Assembly (NCBI RefSeq): GCF_018614775.1
Contig: NZ_JAGGOF010000020.1
Coordinates: 1 to 44,788 of the forward strand
DNA: 44,788 nt
Source: Pseudomonas fluorescens
Lineage (GTDB): Bacteria > Pseudomonadota > Gammaproteobacteria > Pseudomonadales > Pseudomonadaceae
Reading direction: 5' to 3'
Shown in pieces: positions 23,672 to 33,102 of the stretch (position 1 is its first letter; each line of letters begins with the position of its first letter). The notes under the pieces are model-generated. The model was not told the origin of the DNA and ran no database searches. It saw nothing but the letters and a program-made list of their open reading frames with translations. The position numbers and the translations under genes were made by a program.

Positions 23672-25942
23672 TCATCCATGGGTTGCCGATGGCAGGGACA
23701 GCGGATTCACAAACGCAATGAATCGCTGGGTCTGATGGATGAGGTCAAGGCTGCGCTCGTGCTCTTCCAGGTACGCGTTCGCCTCGATCAGCCGGGCGAA
23801 CGATCGGTACGCTTCGACCACGCCTTGATACTCGCCCACATAGCGCCGACGCTCATCGTCAATGGCGTGGATGACATGGATGAAGCGGACCTTGCCCTTG
23901 AGAGCGTTGAGCCGGGTGGTTTTCTTGTCGATATCAACGGCCAGTGCCTGGACGCTCCCGGCCAGTTGGTCCCGTGCGCGCACCATGTCGAGAAAACGAA
24001 CGCCTTCGCCAACCTGCACGAGGGTCTTTTTCAACTGCTCGATCGCCTGCATGACCAATTGGATTTCAGGCGGCGCGATACCGAGCTTTGTCACCTGCTC
24101 CAGCGTCAGCACCAGGTCGTTGCCAATCGCTTCGACACCGCCCTTCTTGAGCAAGCCGATGGCCTCGCCGGCCTGGCTACGGGCTTTCTGGCGCTCCGTG
24201 CGTTGGTCTTCCAACCGTTTGAGAGCGACCTCCAGGGCACGTTGTTCCTTTTCCAGGTCGTCAATGAAACCCTGGCTCAAGCGCCGATCAAAAACATCGC
24301 GAATGACCGACAATTGATCGCTGAGTTGACGAGTGGACTGCGTCACGCAACGGCTCATCTGCTCCAGCTCTGCGGCACGGTCAGCCTCGATTTCCTGGAT
24401 ATCGTGCTCGTCAACGGCCCGCACCCGCTCTTTCTCCAGCTCTTGCAGGCGACGAGCCCGGCCTTCGAGCGCCACCCTTGTGCTTAATGCTGCCTCGCCC
24501 AGCACCTGGCTGCTTTTACCCACGTTGAGCACCAGGTCAACGAACCGATCATGCAACTGCGGCAGGTAATTCCATTGGATGAACAGCATGCGGGCTTGCA
24601 CCGCGCCGTCATTCATCAGGCGGTGACTGTCAGCCATGATCCCGGGATCGACGGTTGGGTAGTCATTTTTCGGGGCCAGCACAAACGCGGCGCGCATCCT
24701 GATGCCGTAGACGCGCTCGTACTCCTCATCGGCTTCCTTGAACACTGCGATCAGTGCATCGGCATCGCGTTCGATCTGCTTCCAGGGCAGCGCCACTTCA
24801 CGGAACGCCAGGATGAAGCGCCTCAGGCTCAGGGCATCAGTGATGCGAGCAACCGCCTCCTGGGAAGTCTTGACATAAAGGTGCAGGACATTCCAGACAT
24901 GCATGAGGTTCTGCGTGGCGATGTCCGCGTCGATCGCCACCAGCTCAAGCCCTTGCAGATCATGTTTGACGCGGCTCAAGGAACCGAGGGTCTGGTGCTT
25001 GCTCCTGAGCACTTCAATCGCCGCTTCCTGCTCTTGATAGAGCCGGTTCCTTTCGGCCCGGATACTTTCGGCCTCCACCCCCAGGTAAATCGCCAGCGCC
25101 AGGCCGATCACGTTCATGCCTGCCACAGCCCCCAGGGATTTTTCCACTGCCTTGGCATACTCGTCATTCTTCTCTTCAATACGCAAGGCGCGATCATCGA
25201 CCTCTCGCTTGAGCATGTCGACTTCGACGGGCAACAGTGTGCTGCCAATCAGACCCAGGCGCAGTTTGATATCGGGAAGTATGTGCTGGCGCAGGTCATA
25301 ACCGAAGTAATCCAAGGCCAGCTTTATGTTTTTAACAACCTTGAGATTATCGTCGACCTTCTTGTAGATCTGCTCGAGATAGTAACCAACGTCTTCCACC
25401 GTGTCCGGCGCCAGTTCAATACCGGGAAACTTGTGCCCCAGTTCCAACTCCAGTTTCTTCAACTGTTCCAGGGTTCGAATATCATGTTTATCAAGTTCCC
25501 TGGAAGCCCGGACATCTTCATAGACTTCATCCATGGCTTTGTCGTAGATGGCCATGCTGGCGGCAAACAGTTTCAGCTGGCTGCCGGTCAGCATGATCGA
25601 CTCACGCAGCGGCGACCAACGACGCGCATGGCTGCGGGTGGCGCGGAAAGTACTCAGGAAATCTTCCGGTCGCAGGCCCGGACCGCCCCCGGCCGGATCA
25701 CCGAAGCTCAGGTAGTCCTTTACGTTCGCCAGGGTATAGGGCAGCGCCAGGGCGGCCGCCTCGTATTTTCTCAGGTCAATGATCTGTTTCCTGGTCAGTA
25801 ACAACCCCTTGCCTCGGGACTCACCTTCAAGGGTCGGCGCCGAGGCGTTGGACAGGGTTTTCGGCGCCAGTTGCGCAAACCGGGTGATGTCTTCGGACGA
25901 GGCTTCTTCCAAGGCCTCATTCCAGACCGCATTAGCATTCAT
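23672..25942 (-). CDS. alpha-xenorhabdolysin (Xax)-like pore-forming toxin, A- and B-type halves in one chain
   Basis: A 756-aa protein with no signal peptide. Residues about 55-410 read as the XaxA/YaxA subunit: RKYEAAALALPYTLANVKDY, PEDFLSTFRATRSHARRW, then a long coiled-coil with one hydrophobic segment at about 270-290 (GAVAGMNVIGLALAIYLGVE), as expected for the membrane-inserting helix, and a helical end reaching FKEADEEYERVYG. After a linker at about 413-435 (MRAAFVLAPKNDYPTVDPG) a second helical half, 436-750, resembles the B subunit: long charged coiled-coils around a central stretch at 590-650 (GGVEAIGNDLVLTLEQVTKL). In known systems A and B are separate proteins of roughly 40-45 kDa; the summed length fits a fusion. 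The ATG at 25942 has AAAGGA 8 bases upstream. Family assignment is from remembered motifs: firm for the A half, tentative for the B half. Confidence 0.65.
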   Translation of the reverse strand: MNANAVWNEALEEASSEDITRFAQLAPKTLSNASAPTLEGESRGKGLLLTRKQIIDLRKYEAAALALPYTLANVKDYLSFGDPAGGGPGLRPEDFLSTFRATRSHARRWSPLRESIMLTGSQLKLFAASMAIYDKAMDEVYEDVRASRELDKHDIRTLEQLKKLELELGHKFPGIELAPDTVEDVGYYLEQIYKKVDDNLKVVKNIKLALDYFGYDLRQHILPDIKLRLGLIGSTLLPVEVDMLKREVDDRALRIEEKNDEYAKAVEKSLGAVAGMNVIGLALAIYLGVEAESIRAERNRLYQEQEAAIEVLRSKHQTLGSLSRVKHDLQGLELVAIDADIATQNLMHVWNVLHLYVKTSQEAVARITDALSLRRFILAFREVALPWKQIERDADALIAVFKEADEEYERVYGIRMRAAFVLAPKNDYPTVDPGIMADSHRLMNDGAVQARMLFIQWNYLPQLHDRFVDLVLNVGKSSQVLGEAALSTRVALEGRARRLQELEKERVRAVDEHDIQEIEADRAAELEQMSRCVTQSTRQLSDQLSVIRDVFDRRLSQGFIDDLEKEQRALEVALKRLEDQRTERQKARSQAGEAIGLLKKGGVEAIGNDLVLTLEQVTKLGIAPPEIQLVMQAIEQLKKTLVQVGEGVRFLDMVRARDQLAGSVQALAVDIDKKTTRLNALKGKVRFIHVIHAIDDERRRYVGEYQGVVEAYRSFARLIEANAYLEEHERSLDLIHQTQRFIAFVNPLSLPSATHG

Positions 25943-26032
25943 AATTAATCCTTTAATTATCTGTATGCCGGCAGCGAGTTTTTGACCCGGGCCGGCAGCA
26001 TAAGTACCAGTCAACTGTACAGGCGCTCGGAC

Positions 26033-26060
26033 ACTAGACGATCGGAACGAAGGAAGTCAA
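26033..26060 (-). promoter_or_regulatory. candidate promoter of the Xax-like unit
   Basis: On the minus strand TTGACT (26055-26060) and TCTAGT (26033-26038) are 16 bases apart. Transcription would start near 26026, about 85 bases before the start codon. Two palindromes lie upstream at about -82 and -103, where an activator would fit. Confidence 0.4.
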
Positions 26061-26102
26061 AGACGGAAAACAATGCAAACATTAGCGGATGATACCCGCC
26101 CG

Positions 26103-26135
26103 CAAATGCACTTGTTCGGGTGGCAAGTGCACTTG
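26103..26135. promoter_or_regulatory. tandem palindromes CAAATGCACTTG / CAAGTGCACTTG
   Basis: CAAATGCACTTG (26103-26114, one mismatch) and the perfect palindrome CAAGTGCACTTG (26124-26135) are repeated with a period of 21 bases, two helical turns. This geometry suggests cooperative binding of a dimeric regulator. Because the units are palindromic they can also pair with each other as a hairpin with a 9-base loop, so an end-of-transcript role for the sel1 gene at 26158 is an alternative; no T run follows. Confidence 0.5.
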
Positions 26136-26157
26136 GATAAATGAAACAGCGTGTGGA

Positions 26158-26928
26158 CTACCCGAGGCTGTTGGAACGTTCCAATACTGCAATACGCGCC
26201 TGATAAGCCTCAAACATGGGTCGCAACTCAGGCCATTGCGCCTGCAACAACGTTTGCACGGCCACCCAAAGGAAATTCAGATTGCCGGCCTCCAGGGCAC
26301 GACGCAACCAGACCAATCCTTCGTCCATCCGATCGCTGGCCAGCAGCACGCAGCCATGGCTGAACTGCCCACGGAAATCACCGCCTTCGGCTGAGCGTCG
26401 ATACCACTGGGCTGCGGCAACCGGATCCGCCGGGCAGTAGCGCCCCTCTTCCAGGTAACGCCCCAGCAGGTTCATCGACTTGGCATGACCGAGTTCGGCG
26501 GCGTGGCGATAGAACCTCAACGCCTGCACCTGATCCTCAAGCACACCACGCCCGGTCGCCAGTAGGTTGGCGTAGTTGTACAGCGCCCAGTCCAGACCCG
26601 CCTCGGCGGCCTGGCGATAATGCCCGGCGGCGATCGAAGCATCGGCACTGCAGCCCCAACCGTGTTCATGACACCGGCCGAGCATGTTGCGCGCCATCAG
26701 GTGCCCGCGCTCGGCGGCAATGCTGAACCAGCGCAGGGCCAGCGGCCGATCCTGGCTGATGCCGTGGCCGTCCAGCAGGATCTGCCCGAGCAAGGCCTGG
26801 GCCTCGAGCACGCCTTCGCCGGCAGCGATGAGGATCGCCTGGGCGGCCCGTGCCGGGCTTTCGTCGAGCATGGCCTTGAGGCCATCACCGTCGAGCACCT
26901 CCTCACGACGCAGATGAAAATCCGCCAC
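26158..26928 (-). CDS. Sel1-repeat (tetratricopeptide-like) protein
   Basis: A 256-aa protein with about five Sel1 repeats, each with the pattern A..LG.....G....D...A..W...AAE.G: examples are AQALLGQILLDGHG, ARNMLGRCHEHGWG, ALYNYANLLATGRG and SMNLLGRYLEEGRY. Such repeats form helical scaffolds for protein contacts. The gene starts with GTG directly after the piuC stop (TAAGTG), with GAGG just upstream, so it is translationally linked to piuC. The same piuC-sel1 pair occurs in P. aeruginosa (PA4515-PA4516 from memory). The precise partner is unknown. Confidence 0.85.
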   Translation of the reverse strand: MADFHLRREEVLDGDGLKAMLDESPARAAQAILIAAGEGVLEAQALLGQILLDGHGISQDRPLALRWFSIAAERGHLMARNMLGRCHEHGWGCSADASIAAGHYRQAAEAGLDWALYNYANLLATGRGVLEDQVQALRFYRHAAELGHAKSMNLLGRYLEEGRYCPADPVAAAQWYRRSAEGGDFRGQFSHGCVLLASDRMDEGLVWLRRALEAGNLNFLWVAVQTLLQAQWPELRPMFEAYQARIAVLERSNSLG

Positions 26929-27609
26929 TTACACCTCAACCCAGCGGCGCAGCAGGTTGTGATAAGTGCCGGTCAGGCGGATCAGCGACGGGTGATCGGG
27001 CACGTCCCGGGTGAGCTGCTGGATCGCGCCGTCCATCTCGAACAGCAGCGCCCGCTGGCTGTCTTCGCGCACCAGGCTCTGGGTCCAGAAGAACGAGGCG
27101 TAGCGCGCCCCCCGGGTCACCGCGTTGACCTTGTGCAGGCTGGTCCCCGGATACAACACCATGTCGCCGGCCGGCAGCTTGACCCGCTGGGTGCCGTAGG
27201 TGTCCTGGATTTCCAGTTCGCCGCCGTCGTAGTCCTGGGGGTCGCTGAAGAACAGCGTGGCCGACAGATCCGTGCGGACCCGCTCGGCGCTGCCCTTGGG
27301 CTGGCGCACCGCGTTGTCGACATGAAAATCGAAACTGCCGCCGGCCGTGTAGCAGTTCACCAGCGGCGGGAATACCTTGTGCGGTAGCGCCGCCGACATG
27401 AACAGCGGGTTTTTCCACAGCCGTTCCAGCATCGCCGCGCCGATTTCCTTGGCCAGCGGGTGACCCTCGGGCAGTTGCAGGTTGTGCTTGGCCTTGGCCG
27501 ACTGGAAACCGGCCGTGATCTTGCCATCCGCCCACTCGGCCTGCTCCAGTGCCTCGCGAATGCGCTGGACTTCTTCTGGAGAGAACACGCCGGGAATGTG
27601 CAGCAACAT
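26929..27609 (-). CDS. piuC: PKHD-type Fe(II)/2-oxoglutarate hydroxylase PiuC
   Basis: A 226-aa iron- and 2-oxoglutarate-dependent dioxygenase. The metal ligands are His96 and Asp98 in [10 protein letters not shown] and His159 in [10 protein letters not shown]; Arg169 in [10 protein letters not shown] binds 2-oxoglutarate. The ATG at 27609 gives the conserved N-terminus [15 protein letters not shown]; an in-frame upstream ATG at 27642 has no support. It is divergent from the TonB receptor piuA and shares an intergenic region with a Fur-like site, which fits iron-starvation control. The substrate of PiuC is not settled in the family. Confidence 0.92.
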   Translation of the reverse strand: MLLHIPGVFSPEEVQRIREALEQAEWADGKITAGFQSAKAKHNLQLPEGHPLAKEIGAAMLERLWKNPLFMSAALPHKVFPPLVNCYTAGGSFDFHVDNAVRQPKGSAERVRTDLSATLFFSDPQDYDGGELEIQDTYGTQRVKLPAGDMVLYPGTSLHKVNAVTRGARYASFFWTQSLVREDSQRALLFEMDGAIQQLTRDVPDHPSLIRLTGTYHNLLRRWVEV

Positions 27610-27643
27610 GAGCGTCGGGCCTGTGGATAAAAAGGGCGCCAAT

Positions 27644-27662
27644 GGTAGTGATTCTTATTGGC
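27644..27662. promoter_or_regulatory. Fur-box-like site between piuC and piuA
   Basis: GGTAGTGATTCTTATTGGC matches 12 of 19 positions of the Fur consensus GATAATGATAATCATTATC. It lies 35 bases before piuC and about 155 bases before piuA, in the divergent region where iron control is expected. Confidence 0.45.
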
Positions 27663-27817
27663 TGTGCACAACCCCTGCCACGTAACACTTGGGCAAAACC
27701 GTACAGGCAAAATGTAAAGAACGTAAATTCATCTCAAATAGCAATATTTCGCAATTGATACAAAGACCTGTTTACCCTATATTCCGCGGCCTCAATCCTT
27801 GGGGAAGGAAATTATTC

Positions 27818-30133
27818 ATGTCGCGTCAACCAACACAATCACCGGTCAACTCACCGCGCCTGCTGGCTTCGGCCATTGGCGTTGCCCTCAGCGCAACGTC
27901 CGCGACGCAAATGGCCCAGGCGGCAGACACCGACGAGAAAGCCCCGCGCAACGCCATCGCCCTGGATGCCACCAGCATCACCGGCGAGGCCCAGGACCCG
28001 ACGGCCTATCAGGTTGAAAGAGCGTCTTCCCCGAAATACACCGCGCCTTTGGTCGACACCCCGCGCTCGGTCACCGTCATCCCGCAGCAAGTGCTCAAGG
28101 ACACCGGCGCGCTGAACATGCAGGATGCGTTGCGCACCGTGCCCGGTATCACCTTTGGCGCCGGTGAAGGGGGCAATCCCCAGGGCGACCGTCCGTTCAT
28201 TCGCGGTTTCGACGCCCAGGGCGACACCTACCTCGACGGCGTGCGCGACACCGGTTCCCAGAGCCGCGAGATCTTCGCCGTGGAGTCCATCGAAGTCAGC
28301 AAGGGCCCGAACTCCGCCGTTGGCGGTCGTGGCGCGGCGGGCGGGACCATCAACCTGGTGAGCAAGAAAGCGCACTTGGGCGACTCCCTCGACGGCGGCT
28401 TCACCTGGGGTTCGGACCAGACCCAGCGCTACACCCTGGACGGCAACTACCAGTTCAGCGACACCGCCGCCGGCCGTCTCAACCTGATGAGCCACGAAAG
28501 CAATGTCGCCGGTCGCGACCAGGTCAATAACGACCGCTGGGGCATCGCGCCGTCGCTGGCGTTCGGCCTGGGCACCGACACCCGGGTCAACCTCGATTAC
28601 TACCATCTGGAAAGCAACGACCTGCCGGACTCCGGCATCCCCTACAGCATGCCGGCCTCGGGCCTGTCGGCCAATCGCACCAAGGCCAACCCGGACAAGC
28701 CCGACGACGGCGGCGACAGCAGCAATTTCTATGGCCTCACCGATCGGGATTTCCGCAAGACCCGCAACGACACCGCGACCTTCGCCATCGAGCACGACCT
28801 GAACGATGCCCTGACGGTCAAGAACACCCTGCGCCACGGTTCGAGCATGCAGGACTACATCCTGACCCAGCCCGACGACAGCAAGGGCAACGTCAACAAC
28901 GGGACGGTCTGGCGCCGCGCCAACAGCCGGGTCAGCAACGTCGACACCACCACCAACCAGACCGATCTGTTCGGTGACTTCTACGTCGCCGGCTTCAAGA
29001 ACAGCTTCTCCACCGGTATCGAGTTGAGCCGCGAGACGGGCGAAAAGTCCTCCTACACCGTCAATACCGACACCGTGCCGGGCACCACGGCCGCGAACAC
29101 AAACTGCAGGCCGTCGATGGTCGGCGCGTCGAGCGGCTACAACTGCACCTCGCTGTCCAACCCGAACCCGAATGATCCGTGGAACGGCACGATTGCGCGC
29201 AACTACGCCGGCACCGACACCACCAGCGTCACCCGTGCGCTCTATGTGTTCGATACCCTGGAACTGTCGCCGCAATGGCTGGTGAACATGGGCCTGCGCT
29301 ACGACCATTTCGACACGAAGTACAAGACCTACAACGCCGCCGGTACCACCACGTCCAAGGGCGATGACACCAGCGAGTTCGTCACCGGCCAGTTCGGCCT
29401 GGTCTGGAAACCGGCGGACAACGGCAGCATCTATGCCTCCTACGCCACCTCGGCCACGCCGCCGGGCAACATGGTCGGCGAAGGCACCGAAGGCAACCCG
29501 TTGGGTGGCACGCCGGACCGCAACGGCAACCTGCTCGCCAGCGACATGGAGCCAGAAACCACCAAGAACTATGAAATCGGCACCAAGTGGGACCTGCTCG
29601 ACAACCGCCTCTCGCTGACCGCGGCGATTTTCCGCACCGAGAAAGAGAACGCGCGGGTCCAGGTCGATACCACCACCTATGAGAATGCCGGCAAGACCCG
29701 TGTCGACGGCCTCGAACTGTCGGCCAGCGGCAAGATCAGCGAGAAATGGCAAGTGTTCGCCGGCTACAGCTACCTGGACAGTGAACAGGTCGATGGCGGC
29801 CCGCTGAGCACCACCGACGGCAACCAGCTGCCGAACACACCGAAAAACAGCGCCAGCGTCTGGACCACGTACGCCCTGACCTCGAAGCTGACCATCGGTG
29901 GCGGCGCCTTCTACGTCGACGACGTGTTCGGCAGCGTGGCGAACACCACCATGGTCGACTCGTATGTGCGCTACGACGCCATGGCCAACTACAAGGTCAA
30001 CAAACACCTGGACCTGCAACTCAACGTGCAGAACCTGACCGACGAAACCTACTACGACAAGGCGTTCTCGACCCATTTCGCCAACCAGGCGGCCGGACGT
30101 ACCGCGTTGCTGAGCACCAATTTCCATTTCTGA
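27818..30133 (+). CDS. piuA: TonB-dependent siderophore receptor PiuA type
   Basis: A 771-aa outer-membrane receptor. The ATG at 27818 has GGGGAAGGAA upstream and opens a signal peptide (MSRQPTQSPVNSPRLLASAI..., cleavage near MAQA). A plug domain follows: DTPRSVTVIPQQVLKDTGA, LRTVPGITFGAGEGG, RPFIRGFDAQGDTYLDGVRD, VEVSKGPNSAVGGRGAAGG-type segment. The rest is a 22-strand barrel pattern ending in the aromatic STNFHF. The position next to piuC and the length match PiuA, a catechol/hydroxamate siderophore receptor that also takes up siderophore-linked antibiotics in P. aeruginosa. The ligand here is inferred only from that relationship. Confidence 0.9.
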   Translation: MSRQPTQSPVNSPRLLASAIGVALSATSATQMAQAADTDEKAPRNAIALDATSITGEAQDPTAYQVERASSPKYTAPLVDTPRSVTVIPQQVLKDTGALNMQDALRTVPGITFGAGEGGNPQGDRPFIRGFDAQGDTYLDGVRDTGSQSREIFAVESIEVSKGPNSAVGGRGAAGGTINLVSKKAHLGDSLDGGFTWGSDQTQRYTLDGNYQFSDTAAGRLNLMSHESNVAGRDQVNNDRWGIAPSLAFGLGTDTRVNLDYYHLESNDLPDSGIPYSMPASGLSANRTKANPDKPDDGGDSSNFYGLTDRDFRKTRNDTATFAIEHDLNDALTVKNTLRHGSSMQDYILTQPDDSKGNVNNGTVWRRANSRVSNVDTTTNQTDLFGDFYVAGFKNSFSTGIELSRETGEKSSYTVNTDTVPGTTAANTNCRPSMVGASSGYNCTSLSNPNPNDPWNGTIARNYAGTDTTSVTRALYVFDTLELSPQWLVNMGLRYDHFDTKYKTYNAAGTTTSKGDDTSEFVTGQFGLVWKPADNGSIYASYATSATPPGNMVGEGTEGNPLGGTPDRNGNLLASDMEPETTKNYEIGTKWDLLDNRLSLTAAIFRTEKENARVQVDTTTYENAGKTRVDGLELSASGKISEKWQVFAGYSYLDSEQVDGGPLSTTDGNQLPNTPKNSASVWTTYALTSKLTIGGGAFYVDDVFGSVANTTMVDSYVRYDAMANYKVNKHLDLQLNVQNLTDETYYDKAFSTHFANQAAGRTALLSTNFHF

Positions 30134-30156
30134 TCGAGCCGAATGCGGAGCGGTTT

Positions 30157-30265
30157 GATCGTCCCCACGCTCCGCGTGGGAATGCAGCCAGGGACGCTCC
30201 GCGTCCCAAGCGCCGAACGCGAAGCGTCCGCTGAGGCATCCCCAAGCAGAGCGTGGGAACGATCA
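30157..30265. repeat. REP cluster, CCCACGCTCCGCGTGGG family
   Basis: It begins GTCCCCACGCTCCGCGTGGG and ends GCAGAGCGTGGGAACGATC, with a GGACGCTCCGCGTCC hairpin inside. It is the same family as 21074-21178. Confidence 0.85.
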
Positions 30266-30274
30266 ACACGCCGC

Positions 30275-30302
30275 CATCGCGAGCAGGCTCGCTCCCACAG
30301 GG
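30275..30302. repeat. single REP unit, CGCGAGCAGGCTCGCTCCCACAG family
   Basis: One arm of the TGTGGGAGCGAGCCTGCTCGCG repeat, without its inverted partner, directly beside the other REP family. It represents a solo REP or a decayed REPIN. Confidence 0.75.
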
Positions 30303-30329
30303 TTCGACTCGCCATCGCTGGCAGTGGAC

Positions 30330-30363
30330 AAAAGCCCCGCTCATCCCCATGAGCGGGGCTTTT
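30330..30363 (+). terminator. rho-independent terminator after piuA
   Basis: AAAAGCCCCGCTCAT and ATGAGCGGGGCTTTT form a perfect stem with a small loop and a T run. It would end piuA transcription before the reductase gene. Confidence 0.85.
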
Positions 30364-30445
30364 ATGTGTGTTTATGAATGCTTCTCGATAACACACGGCA
30401 TAATGCGCGCCGTGATGAACAGTAATGAATGAACGAGGCGGCGAC

Positions 30446-32971
30446 GTGTTGAAGAAAACCCTGTTCCAGTTGCACTGGTTTTTCGGCATCAGTGCCGGGC
30501 TGGTCCTGGCATTGATGGGCATCACCGGGGCTGCGGTGTCGTTCCAGGACGAAATATTGCGGGCCCTGAACCCGCAGGTGCTGACAGTCGAGAAGCAACC
30601 GGCCGGCGTGCTGCCACCCGCCGAACTGGTGGAACAGATCGAGGCCGCGTCCGGCAAAACCGTCGCCATGCTCTGGGTCGAGACCGACAGCGGCAACGCC
30701 GCGCGGGTGATCTTCGCCGCGCCTCCCGGGGAAAAGCGCGGGGCCATGCGCTACTTCAATCCCTATAACGCTCAGTTCATGGGTGAGGTAGCGGGTCAGG
30801 ATTTCTTCGGCTTCATGCTCAAGCTGCACCGTGTGCTGACCCTGGATGATGTGGGCCGGCAGATTACCGGTGCCTGTACGCTGATCCTGGTGTTCTTCTG
30901 CCTGTCCGGCTTGTACCTGCGCTGGCCCCGCCAGTGGAAAAGCTGGCGCGCCTGGCTGACCCTCGACTGGGCGAAAAAAGGTCGCAGCTTCCAGTGGGAC
31001 TTGCACTCGGTGGCGGGCACCTGGTGCCTGGTGTTCTATCTGCTGGCGGCCCTGACCGGGCTGACCTGGTCCTACGACTGGTACAACAAGGGCGTGACCC
31101 GCCTGCTCTCCGATTCACCCAAGCAAGAGCGCGTGCGCAATCGCGGCCCGGCGCCAAGCGGCCCGCCACCGGTGGCCGACTACCGGGCCATGTGGAGCAG
31201 CATCTACAGCGCCGCCGGCCCGGACCTGTCCGCTTACAACGTGCGCATGCCACCGGTGGCCGGGCAACCCGCCACGGTGTTCTACCTGCTGAAAAACTCG
31301 CCCCATGACCGAGCCTTGAACCAGCTCATGCTCGACCCGGCCACCGGCGAAGCCAGCCAGCACAGCCGCTACAGCGACAAGAGCTTCAAGGCGCAGTTGC
31401 TGACCAGCGTCTATGCGTTGCACGTCGGCAGTTATTTCGGCCTGGTTGGACGGATCCTGGTGACGGTCGCGGCCCTGACCATGCCCTTGTTCTTCATCAC
31501 CGGCTGGTTGTTGTACCTGGACCGACGCCGCAAGAAGCACCAGGTGAAACAGGCCCGCCAGGCGCTTGTTACCGACTCGACCGCCGGGCCTGCCTGGCTG
31601 ATCGGTTTCGCCAGCCAGAGCGGTTTTGCCGAGCAACTGGCCTGGCAAACCGCCGGCCAGCTCCAGGCGGCCGGGTTGCCGGTGAAAGTGCAGCCGCTGG
31701 CCGGGGTCAGCGAACAGGACCTGGGCAGCGCCACCCACGCGCTCTTCGTCGTCAGCACCTTCGGCGACGGCGAAGGCCCGGACAGCGCCCGTGGTTTCGA
31801 GCGCAAGGTGTTGGGCCGCGCCCTGGACCTGGAACGCCTGCAGTACTCGGTGCTGGGCCTGGGCGACCGCCAGTATGAACACTTCTGCGGCTTCGCCCGG
31901 CGCCTGCACGCCTGGCTGGCGGAGCACGGCGGCAAGACCTTGTTTGCCCCGGTGGAAGTCGACAGCGGCGACCCTTACGCCCTGCGTCACTGGCAGCAAC
32001 AATTGGCCGAGCTGACCGGCCAGGCGCCAGCGGATACCTGGCAGGCACCGAGTTACGAACACTGGACGCTGAGCCAACGGACCTTGCTCAACCCGGATAG
32101 CACGGGCTCGGGTGTCTACCTGCTGAGCCTCACACCCCCTGGCCCGAGCAGCTGGCTGGCCGGTGACCTGGTAGAAGTGGCGCCGCGCAATGACCTCGGG
32201 GTCATCGAGCATTTTCTCGACGGCCTGGGCCTCTCCGGCAACGCTCGCGTGCAGGTCGACGGCTTGCCCCAGGACCTCAACCAGGCCCTTGCCACCCGCC
32301 AGTTGCCGCAAAACCGTGCCCATCTGGTGGGCCTGCACGCCCAGGCACTGGTGGAGGCCTTGGCGCCGCTGGCACTGCGCGAATACTCCATCGCCTCGAT
32401 CCCGGCCGACGGCGTGCTGGAACTGATCGTGCGCCAGGAGCGTCACGCCGACGGCAGCCTGGGCGTCGGCTCCGGCTGGCTCACCGAACACGCCCCGCTG
32501 GGCAGCGCCATCAGCCTGCGCGTGCGGCGCAACAGCAGTTTCCATCTGCCGCCTCAGGGCGTGCCGATGATTCTACTGGGCAACGGCACCGGCCTGGCCG
32601 GCCTGCGCAGCCTGCTCAAGGGCCGTATGGCCCAAGGCATGCAGCGCAACTGGCTGCTGTTTGGCGAGCGCCAGCGCGAGCACGATTTCCACTGCCGCGA
32701 CGAGCTTCAGGAATGGGTGACCTCAGGCGACCTGGAACGCCTGGACCTGGCGTTCTCCCGGGATCAGCCACATAAAGTCTACGTCCAGGACCGCCTGCGC
32801 GAATCCACCGCGCTGCTCAAGCAATGGCTAGCCGACGGCGCGGTGATCTATGTCTGCGGCAGCTTGCAGGGCATGGCGTCGGGGGTGGATCAGGTGCTCA
32901 ACGAAGCGCTGGGGCGTGAGGCCGTGGAGCAATTGATCGAGCAGGGGCGGTATCGGCGCGACGTTTACTAA
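30446..32971 (+). CDS. piuB: PepSY / flavodoxin / flavoprotein reductase (PiuB-like ferric-siderophore reductase)
   Basis: An 841-aa membrane flavoprotein. N-terminal PepSY-associated helices begin at [17 protein letters not shown], and further membrane segments lie near residues 135-160, 195-215 and 340-365 ([20 protein letters not shown]). A flavodoxin-like domain follows ([38 protein letters not shown]), then an FAD/NADPH reductase domain of the sulfite-reductase/CPR type ([35 protein letters not shown]). It would pass electrons from NADPH across the membrane to release iron from siderophores. The start is uncertain: GTG at 30446 has GAGG 7 bases upstream; TTG at 30449 and ATG at 30425 are in frame. 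The neighbour piuA corresponds to the P. aeruginosa arrangement. Confidence 0.85.
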   Translation: MLKKTLFQLHWFFGISAGLVLALMGITGAAVSFQDEILRALNPQVLTVEKQPAGVLPPAELVEQIEAASGKTVAMLWVETDSGNAARVIFAAPPGEKRGAMRYFNPYNAQFMGEVAGQDFFGFMLKLHRVLTLDDVGRQITGACTLILVFFCLSGLYLRWPRQWKSWRAWLTLDWAKKGRSFQWDLHSVAGTWCLVFYLLAALTGLTWSYDWYNKGVTRLLSDSPKQERVRNRGPAPSGPPPVADYRAMWSSIYSAAGPDLSAYNVRMPPVAGQPATVFYLLKNSPHDRALNQLMLDPATGEASQHSRYSDKSFKAQLLTSVYALHVGSYFGLVGRILVTVAALTMPLFFITGWLLYLDRRRKKHQVKQARQALVTDSTAGPAWLIGFASQSGFAEQLAWQTAGQLQAAGLPVKVQPLAGVSEQDLGSATHALFVVSTFGDGEGPDSARGFERKVLGRALDLERLQYSVLGLGDRQYEHFCGFARRLHAWLAEHGGKTLFAPVEVDSGDPYALRHWQQQLAELTGQAPADTWQAPSYEHWTLSQRTLLNPDSTGSGVYLLSLTPPGPSSWLAGDLVEVAPRNDLGVIEHFLDGLGLSGNARVQVDGLPQDLNQALATRQLPQNRAHLVGLHAQALVEALAPLALREYSIASIPADGVLELIVRQERHADGSLGVGSGWLTEHAPLGSAISLRVRRNSSFHLPPQGVPMILLGNGTGLAGLRSLLKGRMAQGMQRNWLLFGERQREHDFHCRDELQEWVTSGDLERLDLAFSRDQPHKVYVQDRLRESTALLKQWLADGAVIYVCGSLQGMASGVDQVLNEALGREAVEQLIEQGRYRRDVY

Positions 32972-32989
32972 CAACCCCCACCTTCCTCC

Positions 32990-33083
32990 CTGTGGGAGCG
33001 GGCTTGCTCGCGATAGCGGTGTATCGGACAGTCTATTTGTCGACTGGCACACCGCATCGCGAGCAGGCTCGCTCCCACAGGGG
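32990..33083. repeat. REP doublet (REPIN), TGTGGGAGCG family
   Basis: TGTGGGAGCGGGCTTGCTCGCG and its inverted partner CGCGAGCAGGCTCGCTCCCACA flank a spacer of about 50 bases between convergent genes. Confidence 0.9.
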
Positions 33084-33102
33084 GATGTTATGCGGCAAAA
33101 AT

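Noticed and set aside
26014..26014. A start for the Xax-like protein 24 codons upstream, at 26014
   Set aside because: The extension lacks a ribosome-binding site and would overlap the predicted promoter region; AAAGGA correctly precedes the ATG at 25942.
30143..30352. A short plus-strand frame after piuA
   Set aside because: It lies wholly in REP sequence and a terminator.
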